From Hahella sp. KA22 (GTDB lineage Bacteria; Pseudomonadota; Gammaproteobacteria; Pseudomonadales; Oleiphilaceae): a DNA stretch of 64,000 bases. The notes below the pieces were generated by a model. It saw only the letters and a program-made list of their open reading frames with translations, searched no databases and was not told the origin of the DNA. Where the stretch lies: assembly GCF_004135205.1 (NCBI RefSeq), contig NZ_CP035490.1:4569644-4633643 (forward strand), in the 5' to 3' direction. Within the stretch, counting starts at the first letter, position 1. Each line of letters begins with the position of its first letter. Of this stretch, positions 50,401-59,200 are shown piece by piece. The position numbers were made by a program, and so were the translations under genes.

Positions 50401-50639
50401 GCATCATCGCTGAACTGAATCGCAATCTTGATATTCTCCAAAGCGAACGCATCCAGGCTATTGGTCACCCGCATCGTCGCCTCAAAGGCCTGCCGCTCCA
50501 CCGTCAATTCCTGGGAGAGCTCCATCTTCACCACCGCACACAGCGACTCCTCCGCCCGCGCAACGCCACCCAGCAGCCCCGCCACGAACAAAACCAACCC
50601 CGCCGTCACGATCCACGACTTACTTCGAATCGCTGTCAT
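44415..50639 (-). CDS. Giant secreted FN3/RTX calcium-binding protein, 2074 aa
   Basis: A clear Sec signal peptide (residues 1-29, LVLFVAGLLGGVARA) opens the protein, which is unusual for RTX proteins because most use only a C-terminal type I signal. Residues 30-590 are beta-rich with CARDB-like and cadherin-like parts (VIQHISDRTTYETGQVGFLV). A calcium-type loop region NDRDGDGMDDAWE lies near 560. Several FN3-like modules with YYWRAR- and YWWRAQ-type strands span about 620-1040. A Calx-beta-like segment (about 1140-1230) and long RTX arrays (about 1375-1970) follow, then an HCBP-related tail (WFRRSGSSLVVEILG). It is probably a surface or extracellular adhesin. It lies after the RHS toxin and immunity genes on the same strand. 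Confidence 0.85.
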   Translation of the reverse strand: MTAIRSKSWIVTAGLVLFVAGLLGGVARAEESLCAVVKMELSQELTVERQAFEATMRVTNSLDAFALENIKIAIQFSDDAGNSVIASSDPNHSSAKFFIKLDQHQGINSVLSGANGAITDGKIDPAQVGELRWLIIPTKNSGGADGQGKLYYVGATLNLTYGGKSETLQVAPDTIVVKPQPDILLDYFLTREVNGDNPFTTPIEPAEPYTLGVRISNRGGGAAHKVKIESAQPKIIDNQHQLLVDFKITGSYLDDKPADKTLLIDFGDIPAKSNRVGRWIMESSLTGAFTELTAKMTHADELGGALTSLLQAPVTHLLVHDVKVDLPGRDNITDFLAHEGAGYKVYESESLGVENPVCNDCTDVKTLSGALGGEQSGGGSVRRVLTVGAMEGLAYIKISDPYLGDKALTRVVRGDGKALPVSNFWLSKTLKEDKINYDYYLNLFDSLSSSSDTKYTLEFGGAAQVNLPPVIQHISDRTTYETGQVGFLVQSSDPNKTTPTLTVLNPPSGATFNAKGDGTGTFNWFPQRGQAGTYIVNFEATDGALKAAKSVKIVVNPENDRDGDGMDDAWEIEHFGDLSRDGTDDYDHDGILDLAEFLNGGDPKNPPTGPQPPELDTPAYDAEVATAAPVLKVKNGAHQDGAYSYRFEVYRDKALKQKVATMAGVAEGVATTEAVIADDKLEPGVTLSDNAEYYWRARLEGAEANSDWVNGRFFLNSANDAPGEFAIAFPASESVVASVRPTLVVNNSVDVDRDALNYSFYVYAESDASFSSPVAQVTGLNPGIGGKTSWQVSELLEENGVYLWIAKVTDEHGAVATSEAASFIVSTLNEAPAAPRIAAPENGAVTADVVLDLQVHNAVDPERNDLSYFFELDTVETFNSAEKKASGAITETQQTTSWRVEGLVEDKVYYWRVKAYDGLSFSPWISVSFTVDAENLAPPAPTLNNPADGAWVEVARPALSVHPVNDPDGDAVTYRFELYADAELKNRIMARQSAEAIWTPDADLSDNATYWWRAQAIDAQDTAGPWSAAQSFFVNVDGVNDEPTFAFVLPKENQVLSGGVVAIQWTDADPDSAAKITLLANGVVIADNIEEDLDGDGDKYTWSLDGLADGVYTLSALIKDEANQVSVAACCTVTKQSNSAPVIVSLPPSLETEEGSAKTVDIQISLGRKPEAGKSVLINLSLSDASEGLLLTENYLQFTETSWNLPQTVSVRGVDDCEPDGEIAYKLILAPAVSDDPVYSGYDVDDVTLYNLDDEQPGQKLVVCSVEVTDQVVNGGRIQARVWPTVTNYGAAMQDVTATASVKAGADLSILDATSVTFPVIYQGLKAQSNQGVLVDAPASANGLVDYSALRWSLTPGTPYTQTDGDDGDNNLQGTDGDDELQGRGGNDLIAGGDGADTIIGGVGADIMLGGNGDDRFLIEGRDIYADLFIGGEGYDRIVGGSGDDVVRLSTYGVFAPEYGDEASVEEIDGGAGYNLIEGTEGADRIVLTHTLLKNIARIDGLGGDDLIEGSAGADLIVGGPGADILKGGKGDDSFMITAGDADADSIDGGEGIDQILGTPENDLIRLTSVANIEMVDGRGGQDKIVGTYQNDLLDFRGATLLGITEINAGSGDDVVYGTAGADVIVGEAGDDRLYGGGGNDRFIVRGASQAGDRFDGGEGFDVLEGGAGDDEFKFALVKSGDPESQLVSIERIDGGGGRNLITGTKGYGTTDYLDLSQIELVGITSIDLYSGDDIVIGSSGADVINGDSGNDRLHGRGGNDHLNGGSANDELYGDEGDDYLNGGAGNDVMYGGSDNDTFVLNGGDEGVDIFIGGEGFDVILGTDGDDMIRIPAPKDGDSKSVLDVEKIDLGKGGNLLIGADGYNGNDALDFSSVELIGVSRIETRNGADVVIGSRASDYIDGGLRDDQLHGGAGADTLIGGRGNDRLYGDEGEDILQGGEDDDYLEGGLDADVYVFSPNDGSDTINDVNDEGQNRIVIVGGVTAEQVWFRRSGSSLVVEILGYGKNDRMVIEGWYDAAVKPVREIKLDQATISGDDISALADLMSGYSAPSSGHLTVSDSEWETIKASINAKWR
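44740..46530 (-). repeat. RTX nonapeptide array with longer super-repeats
   Basis: Roughly forty GGxGxDxxx-type nonapeptides lie in the C-terminal third of the 2074-aa protein. They are grouped into about four longer units with a recurring order: an FIGGEGFDVI block, a GDDxxRL strand, an ExIDGGxGxNLI block, an LxGIxxI strand, then GSGADVIxGxxGDDRLxGG nonapeptides and a DRF/DTF end. Such super-repeats indicate expansion by in-phase duplication. The low-complexity coding makes long shadow frames on the plus strand. Confidence 0.8.
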
Positions 50640-50782
50640 TTTACTAATCTACCCTCGCCATAGATATTATACCTTCAGAGTTAAACTCAGAAACCTGTGT
50701 AATAATATATCCTGAGTAGTATTCAAAGCTTTTATCACACTCCCTCCTATAAGTAGTACCTAAGACTGCAAAGTGATAAATA
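50640..50782. other. AT-rich spacer between RTX gene and SMI1/KNR4 gene
   Basis: About 143 AT-rich bases separate the immunity gene from the 2074-aa gene on the minus strand. No ORF or hairpin is convincing. The spacing and composition suggest that the RTX gene has its own promoter here or that the toxin/immunity module was inserted upstream of it. Confidence 0.35.
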
Positions 50783-51241
50783 TTAATCCAATTCTATTTC
50801 ATACAAGCCATTTAGAAATTCATCCAAGTCATCTGCCAAAAAATGAATATTAGACATATCAGGCGGAAAACCATCAGCCTCCTCTTCGTGATCCCAAAAA
50901 TATATCTTTCCCACTTTATCCCCCAACACTCCAATAAGTATAAGATTTCCACCCGGATCACGGCCTATAGGAAACATGTAATTTGGAATACGAGTTCTGT
51001 AAACAGAAAAATAGTGTTCTAAGTCGCTATGTTCCTCAACATCCACTCCAAAAAACCTATCAACAATTGAGCCATCAGATTCATCTTTAAAAAGAAAACC
51101 ATCCGGCTCAGGATGGCCACCGTTATATTCCTTCAAATAATCCAAATATTGCAAAGGAAACTTGACTGAAAACCGCTTTTCAAGCTCCTCAATTCGACTC
51201 ATCCCTACGGGTCTACCGCTATTTTTAATTTCATATTTCAT
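50783..51241 (-). CDS. SMI1/KNR4-family immunity protein
   Basis: A 152-residue acidic cytoplasmic protein of the SMI1/KNR4 (SUKH) superfamily. The N-terminal IEELEKRFSVKFPLQYLDYLKEYNGGHPEPDGF block matches the family's helix-strand opening, and MFPIGRDPGGNLILIGV plus the C-terminal DDLDEFLNGL helix complete it. SUKH proteins neutralise nuclease toxins of polymorphic toxin systems. It starts eight bases after the stop of the RHS-WHH toxin gene, the classical position of a cognate immunity gene. Its base composition is clearly AT-richer than the surrounding genes, in keeping with transfer together with the toxin tip. Confidence 0.9.
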   Translation of the reverse strand: MKYEIKNSGRPVGMSRIEELEKRFSVKFPLQYLDYLKEYNGGHPEPDGFLFKDESDGSIVDRFFGVDVEEHSDLEHYFSVYRTRIPNYMFPIGRDPGGNLILIGVLGDKVGKIYFWDHEEEADGFPPDMSNIHFLADDLDEFLNGLYEIELD

Positions 51242-51249
51242 ACAAACAC

Positions 51250-54200
51250 CTATTTTGATTTAGCTATTCCACCAGTATGCTTAATTGCATCATGTATGTC
51301 GGTAGGTACAAGCTGCATATATCCTGTGTCTTGATGATGATGCCAAGTATAATCATTTGGTCTAGGGTTATTCTTAGTATATCCTGCAGCCTTATCTGCC
51401 CTTCCAAAGTCCACCCCTCTACTCTTTCCAAGAGTAATTCTTACGTTCTTTATTGAGTACCTCGAAAAATCAGGAAACCCAGCACCGTTAAAAGTAACAC
51501 TGTGGGGATACTTTTTTCGTAAAGCTAAGGGCAAGTCTTCGAGAGGTACGGTTTTTCCAGCATATTTGCTATTTATGGGTCTTCTGCCATTAACCGCCCT
51601 TACCCTACTAGTGAGATCGCATACTCTTGTATTATGAACCCAAGCACCACTCTCACCAACAAAGTAGTTATGATTACCTTCTACGTCAAAGTTAAAAGTA
51701 GGCTGTTTATCTGTTTGATAAACTAGACTGACGACTCTCAGCAATTTCCCACTATAAGCTACTAAGTAATCGCCTTCTTCTAACTTGTCAGCCCTAGACC
51801 AAGACTCGCCTTCAACCCAAATAGGATGCTCTGGGGTCGTATTGATCTCTTCTTGGCGCCCTTCGGAATCCCTTACTGTAATAGTGACAATCTGCTTGTC
51901 TTGATTCTGGATAGTGTTCAGAACCGTTCTAAGCTGCGTTTCTCCTGTTATCTCATCCCTGGCATATACTTGGTCGCCGACTTCAATCTCTTCAATGGCG
52001 ACCTTCCCTTCAGCTGTTTCAACTAGAGTGCCAGCGACAAAGCACTGACAGGCCGGACCGGTATTGTTTTTGGTGCCAGAAGTTTTATTGCCTTTGCTGA
52101 GATTAGACGTCTTTCTTGAGCGCGTAAGCCTGCTGATGCCTTTGGCCGGACCGCCCCAAGGGATAAAGCCTGCTGCGAAGTCTACAAAGCGGTACATGCC
52201 GGAGCACATATTGACGCCACCGTCAATGCCCAGCCAGTTTCTGATTTCCTGCCCAGAGACGAGGCCACCACTCACTGTGGAAATAGCATTATCACCAATG
52301 GCAGCAGCGCCATCCACAAAACCTTGAGGTAAGGGTATTGGGTAGCCGTCCTCATCTTTCGGTGAAATTAAATCGAAAAACTTATCAGTTATCTCATAAT
52401 AGTCAGTTCCATAAGGATCAAAAGCCATTAACGGACTTAAGCGGGAGTATGCGTACCTGTTCAAGCCACCACCAATACCGAGGGGGTCAGCCTGTATATA
52501 ACGACCTATATCGGGATCGTAATCCCGCATAAAGTTATGGTGGAAACCGGTTTCTTTATCGAAATACTGGCCGGGTAAACGCAGGTTGTTTTCTACTTTG
52601 GCGCTTACGACTTCCGCTTCGCCAAACGCGTCGTAACGACCTTCCCAGACCGTCTCGCCATTGGGTTTGATCAAACGAGTAGGCGTGCCCAGGTGATCCA
52701 CCTGGTAGTAATAGATCTCCCCTTTTTCACGCATGAACAGGGGGTCGCTCATCCAGGTGCTGGTTGGCAGGTAGTGATACTCTTTGAGCAGATTGCCTGA
52801 GGCGTCGTATTCCGCCATCAACCCTGAGAAGTTGTACAGGAAATAAGTGCGCTCGCCAGCTACCTCCTTCCATAAGCGGCGTCCGAATGGATCATAGCCG
52901 TACTCGGCAATCACCGTCCCGGCGCCCGATTCGACGCGCACCAGACGTTCGTCGGCGCTGTAGATGTAACGATATTCGGGATTCTCTCCGGTAGCGTCCG
53001 CACCTTTGCTGATTAAATGGCCGTTGGCGTCGTAGTGATAATAAACCTCACCCTGACGCACCAGTTGGTTAGCGTCGTTATACTCCAGCTCTTCAGTAAC
53101 AACCTCTGCGTCATTAGAGCCGCTCTTACGACTCAAGCGGTTGCCCGCTGCGTCGTAGGTATAAGCCTGATCAGTCAGTTCCGGGGTGGATTGGGGATAA
53201 TCGACGGACTCCAGACGGTTCAGGTTGTCATAGCCGTATGTGTAGTCGCCGTGGTCGGTCGAAAGGTTGGTGATATTGCCGGCGCCATCGTAGCCATAGA
53301 CCGCACGCATAATGACATTGCTGGCGGGGTCAAGCAGCTTGTTTTCCGTAAAGGCCATCAGACCGTTGTAGTTGCGCTCAATGCTCGCGCCGCCCGGGAA
53401 GGTGATGGAAGTCGGCTGTCCCCAGTTGTAGCTATTGAATGTAATAACACCCGCGCCCGGTACCGTCACCGTAGATATTTTACCCACCCCGTTGTAGCCA
53501 TACTCATAGGTAAGGCTTTCAGGGTTGGTGTAGCTGTCCACTACCCCGTTTTCGTCGTAGGTATAGGCAATGGTTTTGCTGAATGGACCATAATTGACCG
53601 TCGCCTCGGCGAGATGACCCAATTCGTCGCGACGGTAAACAGCAGAAGTCTCGCCATCGCTGTAGCTCTTCAGCAGGCCCAGCTCGTCATAGGCGAAATT
53701 AACGACCTTGCGCGCCAGGGCGGCGTCTTTATTGACGAAGTACTCCAGCCGTTTTAGCTGGTCCGCCTCATCGTAGGTGTATACCAGCTTCTCTCCGATG
53801 GGAGTGATAACCTGCGCAAGGTTGCCATTAGGGTCATAGCTGTAAGTGCGTCGATGTTCAACGCCCTCGACCACAAAGACTTCGGCCTTGATAAAACCGT
53901 TAGTATCATATTCCAGTCGCGCTTCCCGATTTTCCGGGTCAATGACTTTAATCAGATTGCTGCGATGGTCATAGAAGAACTGAGTCAATCCGCCGTCCGC
54001 GTCTTTCAAAACGCTTACCCGGCCCAGTTCATCGTATTCATAGGAAACAGAACGGCCGCCTGCGACGATTTTTTTGGTCAACTGCCCCAGCACGTCATAT
54101 TCAAAGCTGGTGACGGAGCTTTGCCCATCGTACTCCGTAGTGACCTGCTCAATCAGACGCTGGTTATTGTAGGAAAACTTCTGCGTTAAGGTGGGATACC

Positions 54201-56235
54201 GAACTTCTTTCAGAAGCTGATTATCATAAACATACTCAACCCTGTTCCCCTCGCCATCCACAAACTCCAGCGGCTCGCCAAACATTCCATTGCGAATATA
54301 ACCAACGGATTTCCCGGCAGAAGCAATGCGGGTCGTATTGGTTTTGGGATCAGTTTTGTGTTCCGCCTTCTGATCTAGCTGGTCTTTGACTTCTTCCCAC
54401 TGATTCAGCGCATTATATGTAAAAGAAGTTTTGCTTTTATTAGGCGCTGTTTCAGTAATGACATTGCCCACTTTATCGTAGACGTAACTGGTCGTCCGAA
54501 AGAGTGGATCAGTTACAGATAACAGGTTGCCGGCATCGTCATACTCAAAGGTATAGGTATAGCCCCGCGGGGTGGTCATGGTCTTAACATTGCCCATGAC
54601 GTCGTAGGTATATAAAGTCTCATAGCCTTCGCTATCGACTTGTTTGATATTGTTGCCGCGGTCGTCGAAGTATGAATATCTGCTGAATGCTTCACCTACT
54701 TTCCCACTGTAGGTGGCTTTTGTCATTTCATCCGTATGCGCAAATGTAACGCTACTGGCCACATCCGTGCCCACAGCAAGATTTGCGGACGCCATTCTAC
54801 CCGCGGAATCATAACTGTATGTTGAGCGAATACCGGCCTTATTGGTATGCGAGGTTACATAGTCAAATCTTGCATCATAAGTACTGCTGACCTCCTCACC
54901 ATCTGGGTATACCTCCTTAATGGTATTCCCCCATTGGTCTTCAAGAAGCGCAGTCCTTTTTCCATATACGTCTGTTAAAGTGCGAATACCGGTTTCATGA
55001 GAATAGTGAACTGTTGAGAACTGCTTTCCATTTATTTTTTCAGAATATATTTCTCTTCCGTAACTCTTTTTGGGGTCCTTGGCTACACTGTCAAAAAGAG
55101 CTTTTACCTTTAAGACAGAGGTGGATTTAGGCTTTGGTGAAGAACCGCTTCCACCCTGTGAGACAAAGTAGACTTTCTGCTCTTGCTCAGGATCATTATC
55201 CAGGATTTTCTGATCAATAACCGTTCCGTCCACACCGCGAGTAGTGAACAGATACATCTTGTACTTTTTATCATATCCGTATTCATAGGCTATACTGCTG
55301 CCATCGGCATATACAATCTGATCGACTCGACGATCCTCATACCCGTATGTCGTTACATTGTTCTCAGGGTCTATTCGCCGATTCAGGTCACCGTCATCAT
55401 TATATTCGTATCGCCACTCATATCCCCTTACATCGATCACCGAAGTAAGATGACCATTAGTATAGTGATAACTGACTGTTCGCCCTGTATAGTCAGTGGC
55501 GGACTTTACCAGACCACTTTTTTCATCAACATAGCTAAGGGAGTATAAGGTGCGATCAAGAGTATCTTTAACCTCTGCAACCCTTCCCGCTTCATCACGC
55601 TTAAAATATATTTCATTGCCTTCGGCATCTCCATATTTAAGCATGACCCCTGCTGAGTCATAAGTAATCCACTCTCCTTCCCGGTTATGCCAAATGTAAC
55701 CAGTCGGAGTGGCCTCTATATAATTGCCGCCGTAGCCAAATCGCTTTTGTCCCTTGACGTGTTCATACTTTGTATCGCCGCGTTTAATATAGTCCCAACG
55801 TAAATAGTGCTCTTCTGGCTTAAGCGGCGTTTCAACGACCTTATCCAGCTTTAGACTGTTCGTACCATTACTGCCATATCCTCCATTGGCGACATCAAGC
55901 ACCAGCTTTACTTCATTTTTTTTGAGCTTAAGTCTGTCCCAACGTTCATTCCAGGTCCACCCACGGCCATCTTTGTAAACACGGGAGAGTCGTACAGGGC
56001 TCCCCTTAGATTGGACCCAGAAATCCATTTCCCGCAGATTGAATCCTCCGGTGTGATACGCCTGCTCTTCAAGCAGCGCAATGCCAGGAGCCGCATAAGC
56101 GCCACTAGAGCTCACCAGCAACAACAGGGCTAGAACCACTTGAGTCAGTCTGGCGCAATAACTTTTAAACAATGAGTCGAACACGTGTTTTCTCTTTACT
56201 TCAATCTGATTTACTACTTTTCCCATTACACTCAT
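51250..56235 (-). CDS. RHS-repeat polymorphic toxin with Hint domain and WHH nuclease tip
   Basis: The start chosen is the ATG at 56235, eight bases after the stop of the upstream giant gene; the frame is open upstream but overlaps that gene. The product has about 1661 residues. A hydrophobic signal (VVLALLLLVSSSGAYAA) is at about residues 32-48. An N-terminal beta domain is followed by a long row of YD/RHS repeats and the RHS core (YYQVDHLGTPTRLI, FDKETGFHHNFMRDYDPDIG, YIQADPLGIGGG). A Hint self-cleaving domain (CFVAGTLVETAEG through NYFVGESGAWVHN, about 1397-1530) precedes a toxin tip ending YTWHHHQDTGYMQLVP and IHDAIKHTGG, the WHH group of HNH/Endo VII nucleases. The Hint domain likely releases the nuclease. 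The adjacent SMI1/KNR4 protein is the immunity partner. Confidence 0.9.
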   Translation of the reverse strand: MSVMGKVVNQIEVKRKHVFDSLFKSYCARLTQVVLALLLLVSSSGAYAAPGIALLEEQAYHTGGFNLREMDFWVQSKGSPVRLSRVYKDGRGWTWNERWDRLKLKKNEVKLVLDVANGGYGSNGTNSLKLDKVVETPLKPEEHYLRWDYIKRGDTKYEHVKGQKRFGYGGNYIEATPTGYIWHNREGEWITYDSAGVMLKYGDAEGNEIYFKRDEAGRVAEVKDTLDRTLYSLSYVDEKSGLVKSATDYTGRTVSYHYTNGHLTSVIDVRGYEWRYEYNDDGDLNRRIDPENNVTTYGYEDRRVDQIVYADGSSIAYEYGYDKKYKMYLFTTRGVDGTVIDQKILDNDPEQEQKVYFVSQGGSGSSPKPKSTSVLKVKALFDSVAKDPKKSYGREIYSEKINGKQFSTVHYSHETGIRTLTDVYGKRTALLEDQWGNTIKEVYPDGEEVSSTYDARFDYVTSHTNKAGIRSTYSYDSAGRMASANLAVGTDVASSVTFAHTDEMTKATYSGKVGEAFSRYSYFDDRGNNIKQVDSEGYETLYTYDVMGNVKTMTTPRGYTYTFEYDDAGNLLSVTDPLFRTTSYVYDKVGNVITETAPNKSKTSFTYNALNQWEEVKDQLDQKAEHKTDPKTNTTRIASAGKSVGYIRNGMFGEPLEFVDGEGNRVEYVYDNQLLKEVRYPTLTQKFSYNNQRLIEQVTTEYDGQSSVTSFEYDVLGQLTKKIVAGGRSVSYEYDELGRVSVLKDADGGLTQFFYDHRSNLIKVIDPENREARLEYDTNGFIKAEVFVVEGVEHRRTYSYDPNGNLAQVITPIGEKLVYTYDEADQLKRLEYFVNKDAALARKVVNFAYDELGLLKSYSDGETSAVYRRDELGHLAEATVNYGPFSKTIAYTYDENGVVDSYTNPESLTYEYGYNGVGKISTVTVPGAGVITFNSYNWGQPTSITFPGGASIERNYNGLMAFTENKLLDPASNVIMRAVYGYDGAGNITNLSTDHGDYTYGYDNLNRLESVDYPQSTPELTDQAYTYDAAGNRLSRKSGSNDAEVVTEELEYNDANQLVRQGEVYYHYDANGHLISKGADATGENPEYRYIYSADERLVRVESGAGTVIAEYGYDPFGRRLWKEVAGERTYFLYNFSGLMAEYDASGNLLKEYHYLPTSTWMSDPLFMREKGEIYYYQVDHLGTPTRLIKPNGETVWEGRYDAFGEAEVVSAKVENNLRLPGQYFDKETGFHHNFMRDYDPDIGRYIQADPLGIGGGLNRYAYSRLSPLMAFDPYGTDYYEITDKFFDLISPKDEDGYPIPLPQGFVDGAAAIGDNAISTVSGGLVSGQEIRNWLGIDGGVNMCSGMYRFVDFAAGFIPWGGPAKGISRLTRSRKTSNLSKGNKTSGTKNNTGPACQCFVAGTLVETAEGKVAIEEIEVGDQVYARDEITGETQLRTVLNTIQNQDKQIVTITVRDSEGRQEEINTTPEHPIWVEGESWSRADKLEEGDYLVAYSGKLLRVVSLVYQTDKQPTFNFDVEGNHNYFVGESGAWVHNTRVCDLTSRVRAVNGRRPINSKYAGKTVPLEDLPLALRKKYPHSVTFNGAGFPDFSRYSIKNVRITLGKSRGVDFGRADKAAGYTKNNPRPNDYTWHHHQDTGYMQLVPTDIHDAIKHTGGIAKSK

Positions 56236-56242
56236 TACCCTG

Positions 56243-59200
56243 TCATGAACCTGACTCGGTACCGCTGCCGCCGCCACAGTTACCGTCCCCATCGCCACAA
56301 AATCCACTGCCCACGCCTTGCGATGTGGCGGGTTCTGGCGACACAGAGGTCCCGGGACCAAAGTCGCCATATTCTCCCGACCATATGCCACCGCCTAACG
56401 TAAACGGGCTGTCGCCGCCGTCATCACAGGATGAACCTCCCGCTGCGTTATGGTTTATACCTGCATTTCCTTTCGCCACGTTCCCGTTGGCGCAAGGAGA
56501 AGAGAAACTTATATCCGAGTTGTAGTTATGGTTCGCACATCCGGCGCCGCTGGCGTCGCCGTCGGCGCTGGGATCAAAGTCCTGAAGTGCGATGATGCGA
56601 TAAGGCACAACTATCACTTGTCCCGGGAATAAGGTGTCAGGGATCTCTCCGAAGTATTCAAAGCGCGCGAAGCTATCGCCCTTGGTCAGATTTGACTTCA
56701 CATCTTCCGCCGCGACCAAGCCATAGTTCGTCAAACTGAACTCGCCCTGGAACACTTCGCCTTTCTTCATCATCGGCAGGTTGACCGACATGGGTTCGAA
56801 CAGGACGACCGGGGCTGGGACGTTGGTTTCGTAGGTGGCGTTCAACACCACCTCGTAACGGTCTTCCAGGGTGATTTCACGTACGGAGAACTCCACCGAG
56901 ATCAGTTTGTTCATCAGGAACACTTCTTCGCTGGTCACCGCGCCCGAGCGCACCCAGATACGCCCGCTCACGCTGTCATGATCAAACGCGCTGGCCCGAT
57001 AGGTATAAGAGCCGGTGGAGAGGTTTTCCAGGAAACCATCGCCGAACTCATCGGTGTAGATTTCATAGGTTTCGCTGAGCACGTCTTCGTTTTGCAGCGA
57101 GATGCGTACTTTCGCCAAACCTGGAATCAGGCCGCCGTTTTCAGCCTTGGTGGCGGTGTATATATCCGAAGTATGGAAATGCACGCCACCGATGGTGGAG
57201 TCCGTCACCGCCACATCCACAATGTAAGGCTGGGTCGGCAAATTATCGCCCTGAATCAACACCTTAAAGCGGTAGTCGCCTTTGGGCACAGTCGCATCCG
57301 GACGGAACGCTAACTGGATAGTGCGTGACTCATTCACCGCAATATCGCCCAGACTGCGATCGCCAACGATACGCACCCACGCCGGGGCCGGCGCATCGTA
57401 TTGATCTACCAGAGACAGGCGAGCGTTAGTCAAAGTTTCCAGGCCGCCGTTGGTTACCTTGAAGGTTTCCCCTTGTTCATCTCCCAGCTTTACGCCAGAG
57501 GTGATGTAGCTTGGCGATACCTTCGCCAACGGCGCCGCCGCTGACAGATAATATTGCACCGTCAGCAACGCCAAAGGCTGCTCCTGGTTGTCCGTCATAA
57601 CCTTGAAGTAAAGACGTCCATTTTCTGGAGCCAGATTATCGCCCGTCAGCTTCAGTTTGAGATAACCGGTAGTATTGGGCGCGATAGCCTCAAGTGCAGT
57701 GCTGCTGACTTGCAGTCCATCCGCCATTGGTTTCGGCTGTCCTTCTTCATCCAGTTCCGCCGCCCACTCCAGACGCACATTGGTCAACTGCGTACTGAAA
57801 CCGGCTTTGACGCGCACGTCCATGCCATATTCATAGTTTCTGGGCACAGACACCTTGTATATAGCCGGCGCCACAGATGCGCCCTCTACAATGAAACGGC
57901 CGTGTTCCGGACGATCCAATTTATCCGGATGGACAATGGAAACCACATACTCTCCAGTGTCATTGATGGTCGGCGTGTAGGTGAACTCGAACTGGCCCTC
58001 CACATCAGTAAAGGCAGCGTATTGGCGCTCAAACCCGCGCACCTTCATCGCCACCGTCAATATGGCGTTGGCCATCGGTTCATTGCTGGCGCGATCAATC
58101 GCACGTCCCTTGATTGTCACGGTTTCGCCAGCGAACGCTTTGGCGGGCTCTACAGACGTCAGCTCACCGTAATAAGGCGTCTCCTGTAACGTCACTGCTT
58201 GTGACGCGCGTGTACCAGCGATCGCAACATGCGTATCGCGGCCAACCTGGTAGTGCAGCTTGTCAATCTCCAGACGCAGCAACGCTGACTCCGGGACAGA
58301 AGACGGCACAGGCACATCGAAGTATTCTGTGACGTACTCGCCGCCCGCTGGAATACGCGCTACTGTGGAGCGATCCGTGGTGGTGACGACATCTCCAGTC
58401 ACTTGCTTGATAGAGGTCGCGCCATACACGTTGCCGGCGAAGTCCTCAAGGATAAAGCGAATGTCCGGTGAGGCGTTCTTGCCGCTGTTCGCCGCCATGA
58501 GAATCTCAGACTCCACATCGCTGACATTTTCCAATCGGAATCGCGCTTTTCCTGTTGCACCGCGAACGAAATTCAGCGTCTCCAGAGTGGCCACCAGCGC
58601 GGACTGGCCAACGGCTACCTGACGCCACTGACGAATCTCTACGTTCTCACCCGCCTGCGGCGACCACAGAATGCTGATATCGAGATCCGCAAACGCATCC
58701 AGAGATTGGTATCCGCCGATGACAACGCCTACGTCGGAGAAGCTTCCCGGTTCAACAGCGAAGTAGTCCGAGTAGTGAGACTTGGCTGTTCCTCCGACAT
58801 TCACCGTCACTTTCAAGCGTGCACGCTCAATCTTGGCGCCGCCGCCGTTGGCGACACGGAACATCACCCGATTCATGACGCCACGTTTGATCGGCTCAAC
58901 GCTGTTTTCAGACTCGTCAGCAGGCTTCAAATCCACGCTCAGCGCGGGCAGCAACAGACTATGGCCAATGCTTTCCTTGCCTTGGTTGTCTTTCGCCACG
59001 ACGGTGTAGAATCGCTCCTCCACCGAGCCGGAGCTGAACTCACCCGCGTTGTAACCCAGATCTTCATAATCCGCGTTAGTCAGCAGATCAGCATTGAGCT
59101 TGACGCGATCTGCCTCATCGCCAACGTAAATATCGTATCCAGCGATACTGGCGCCATTGTGGCTCCAGTTGACCACCGGACGGCTGTCGTTTTCCAGCAA

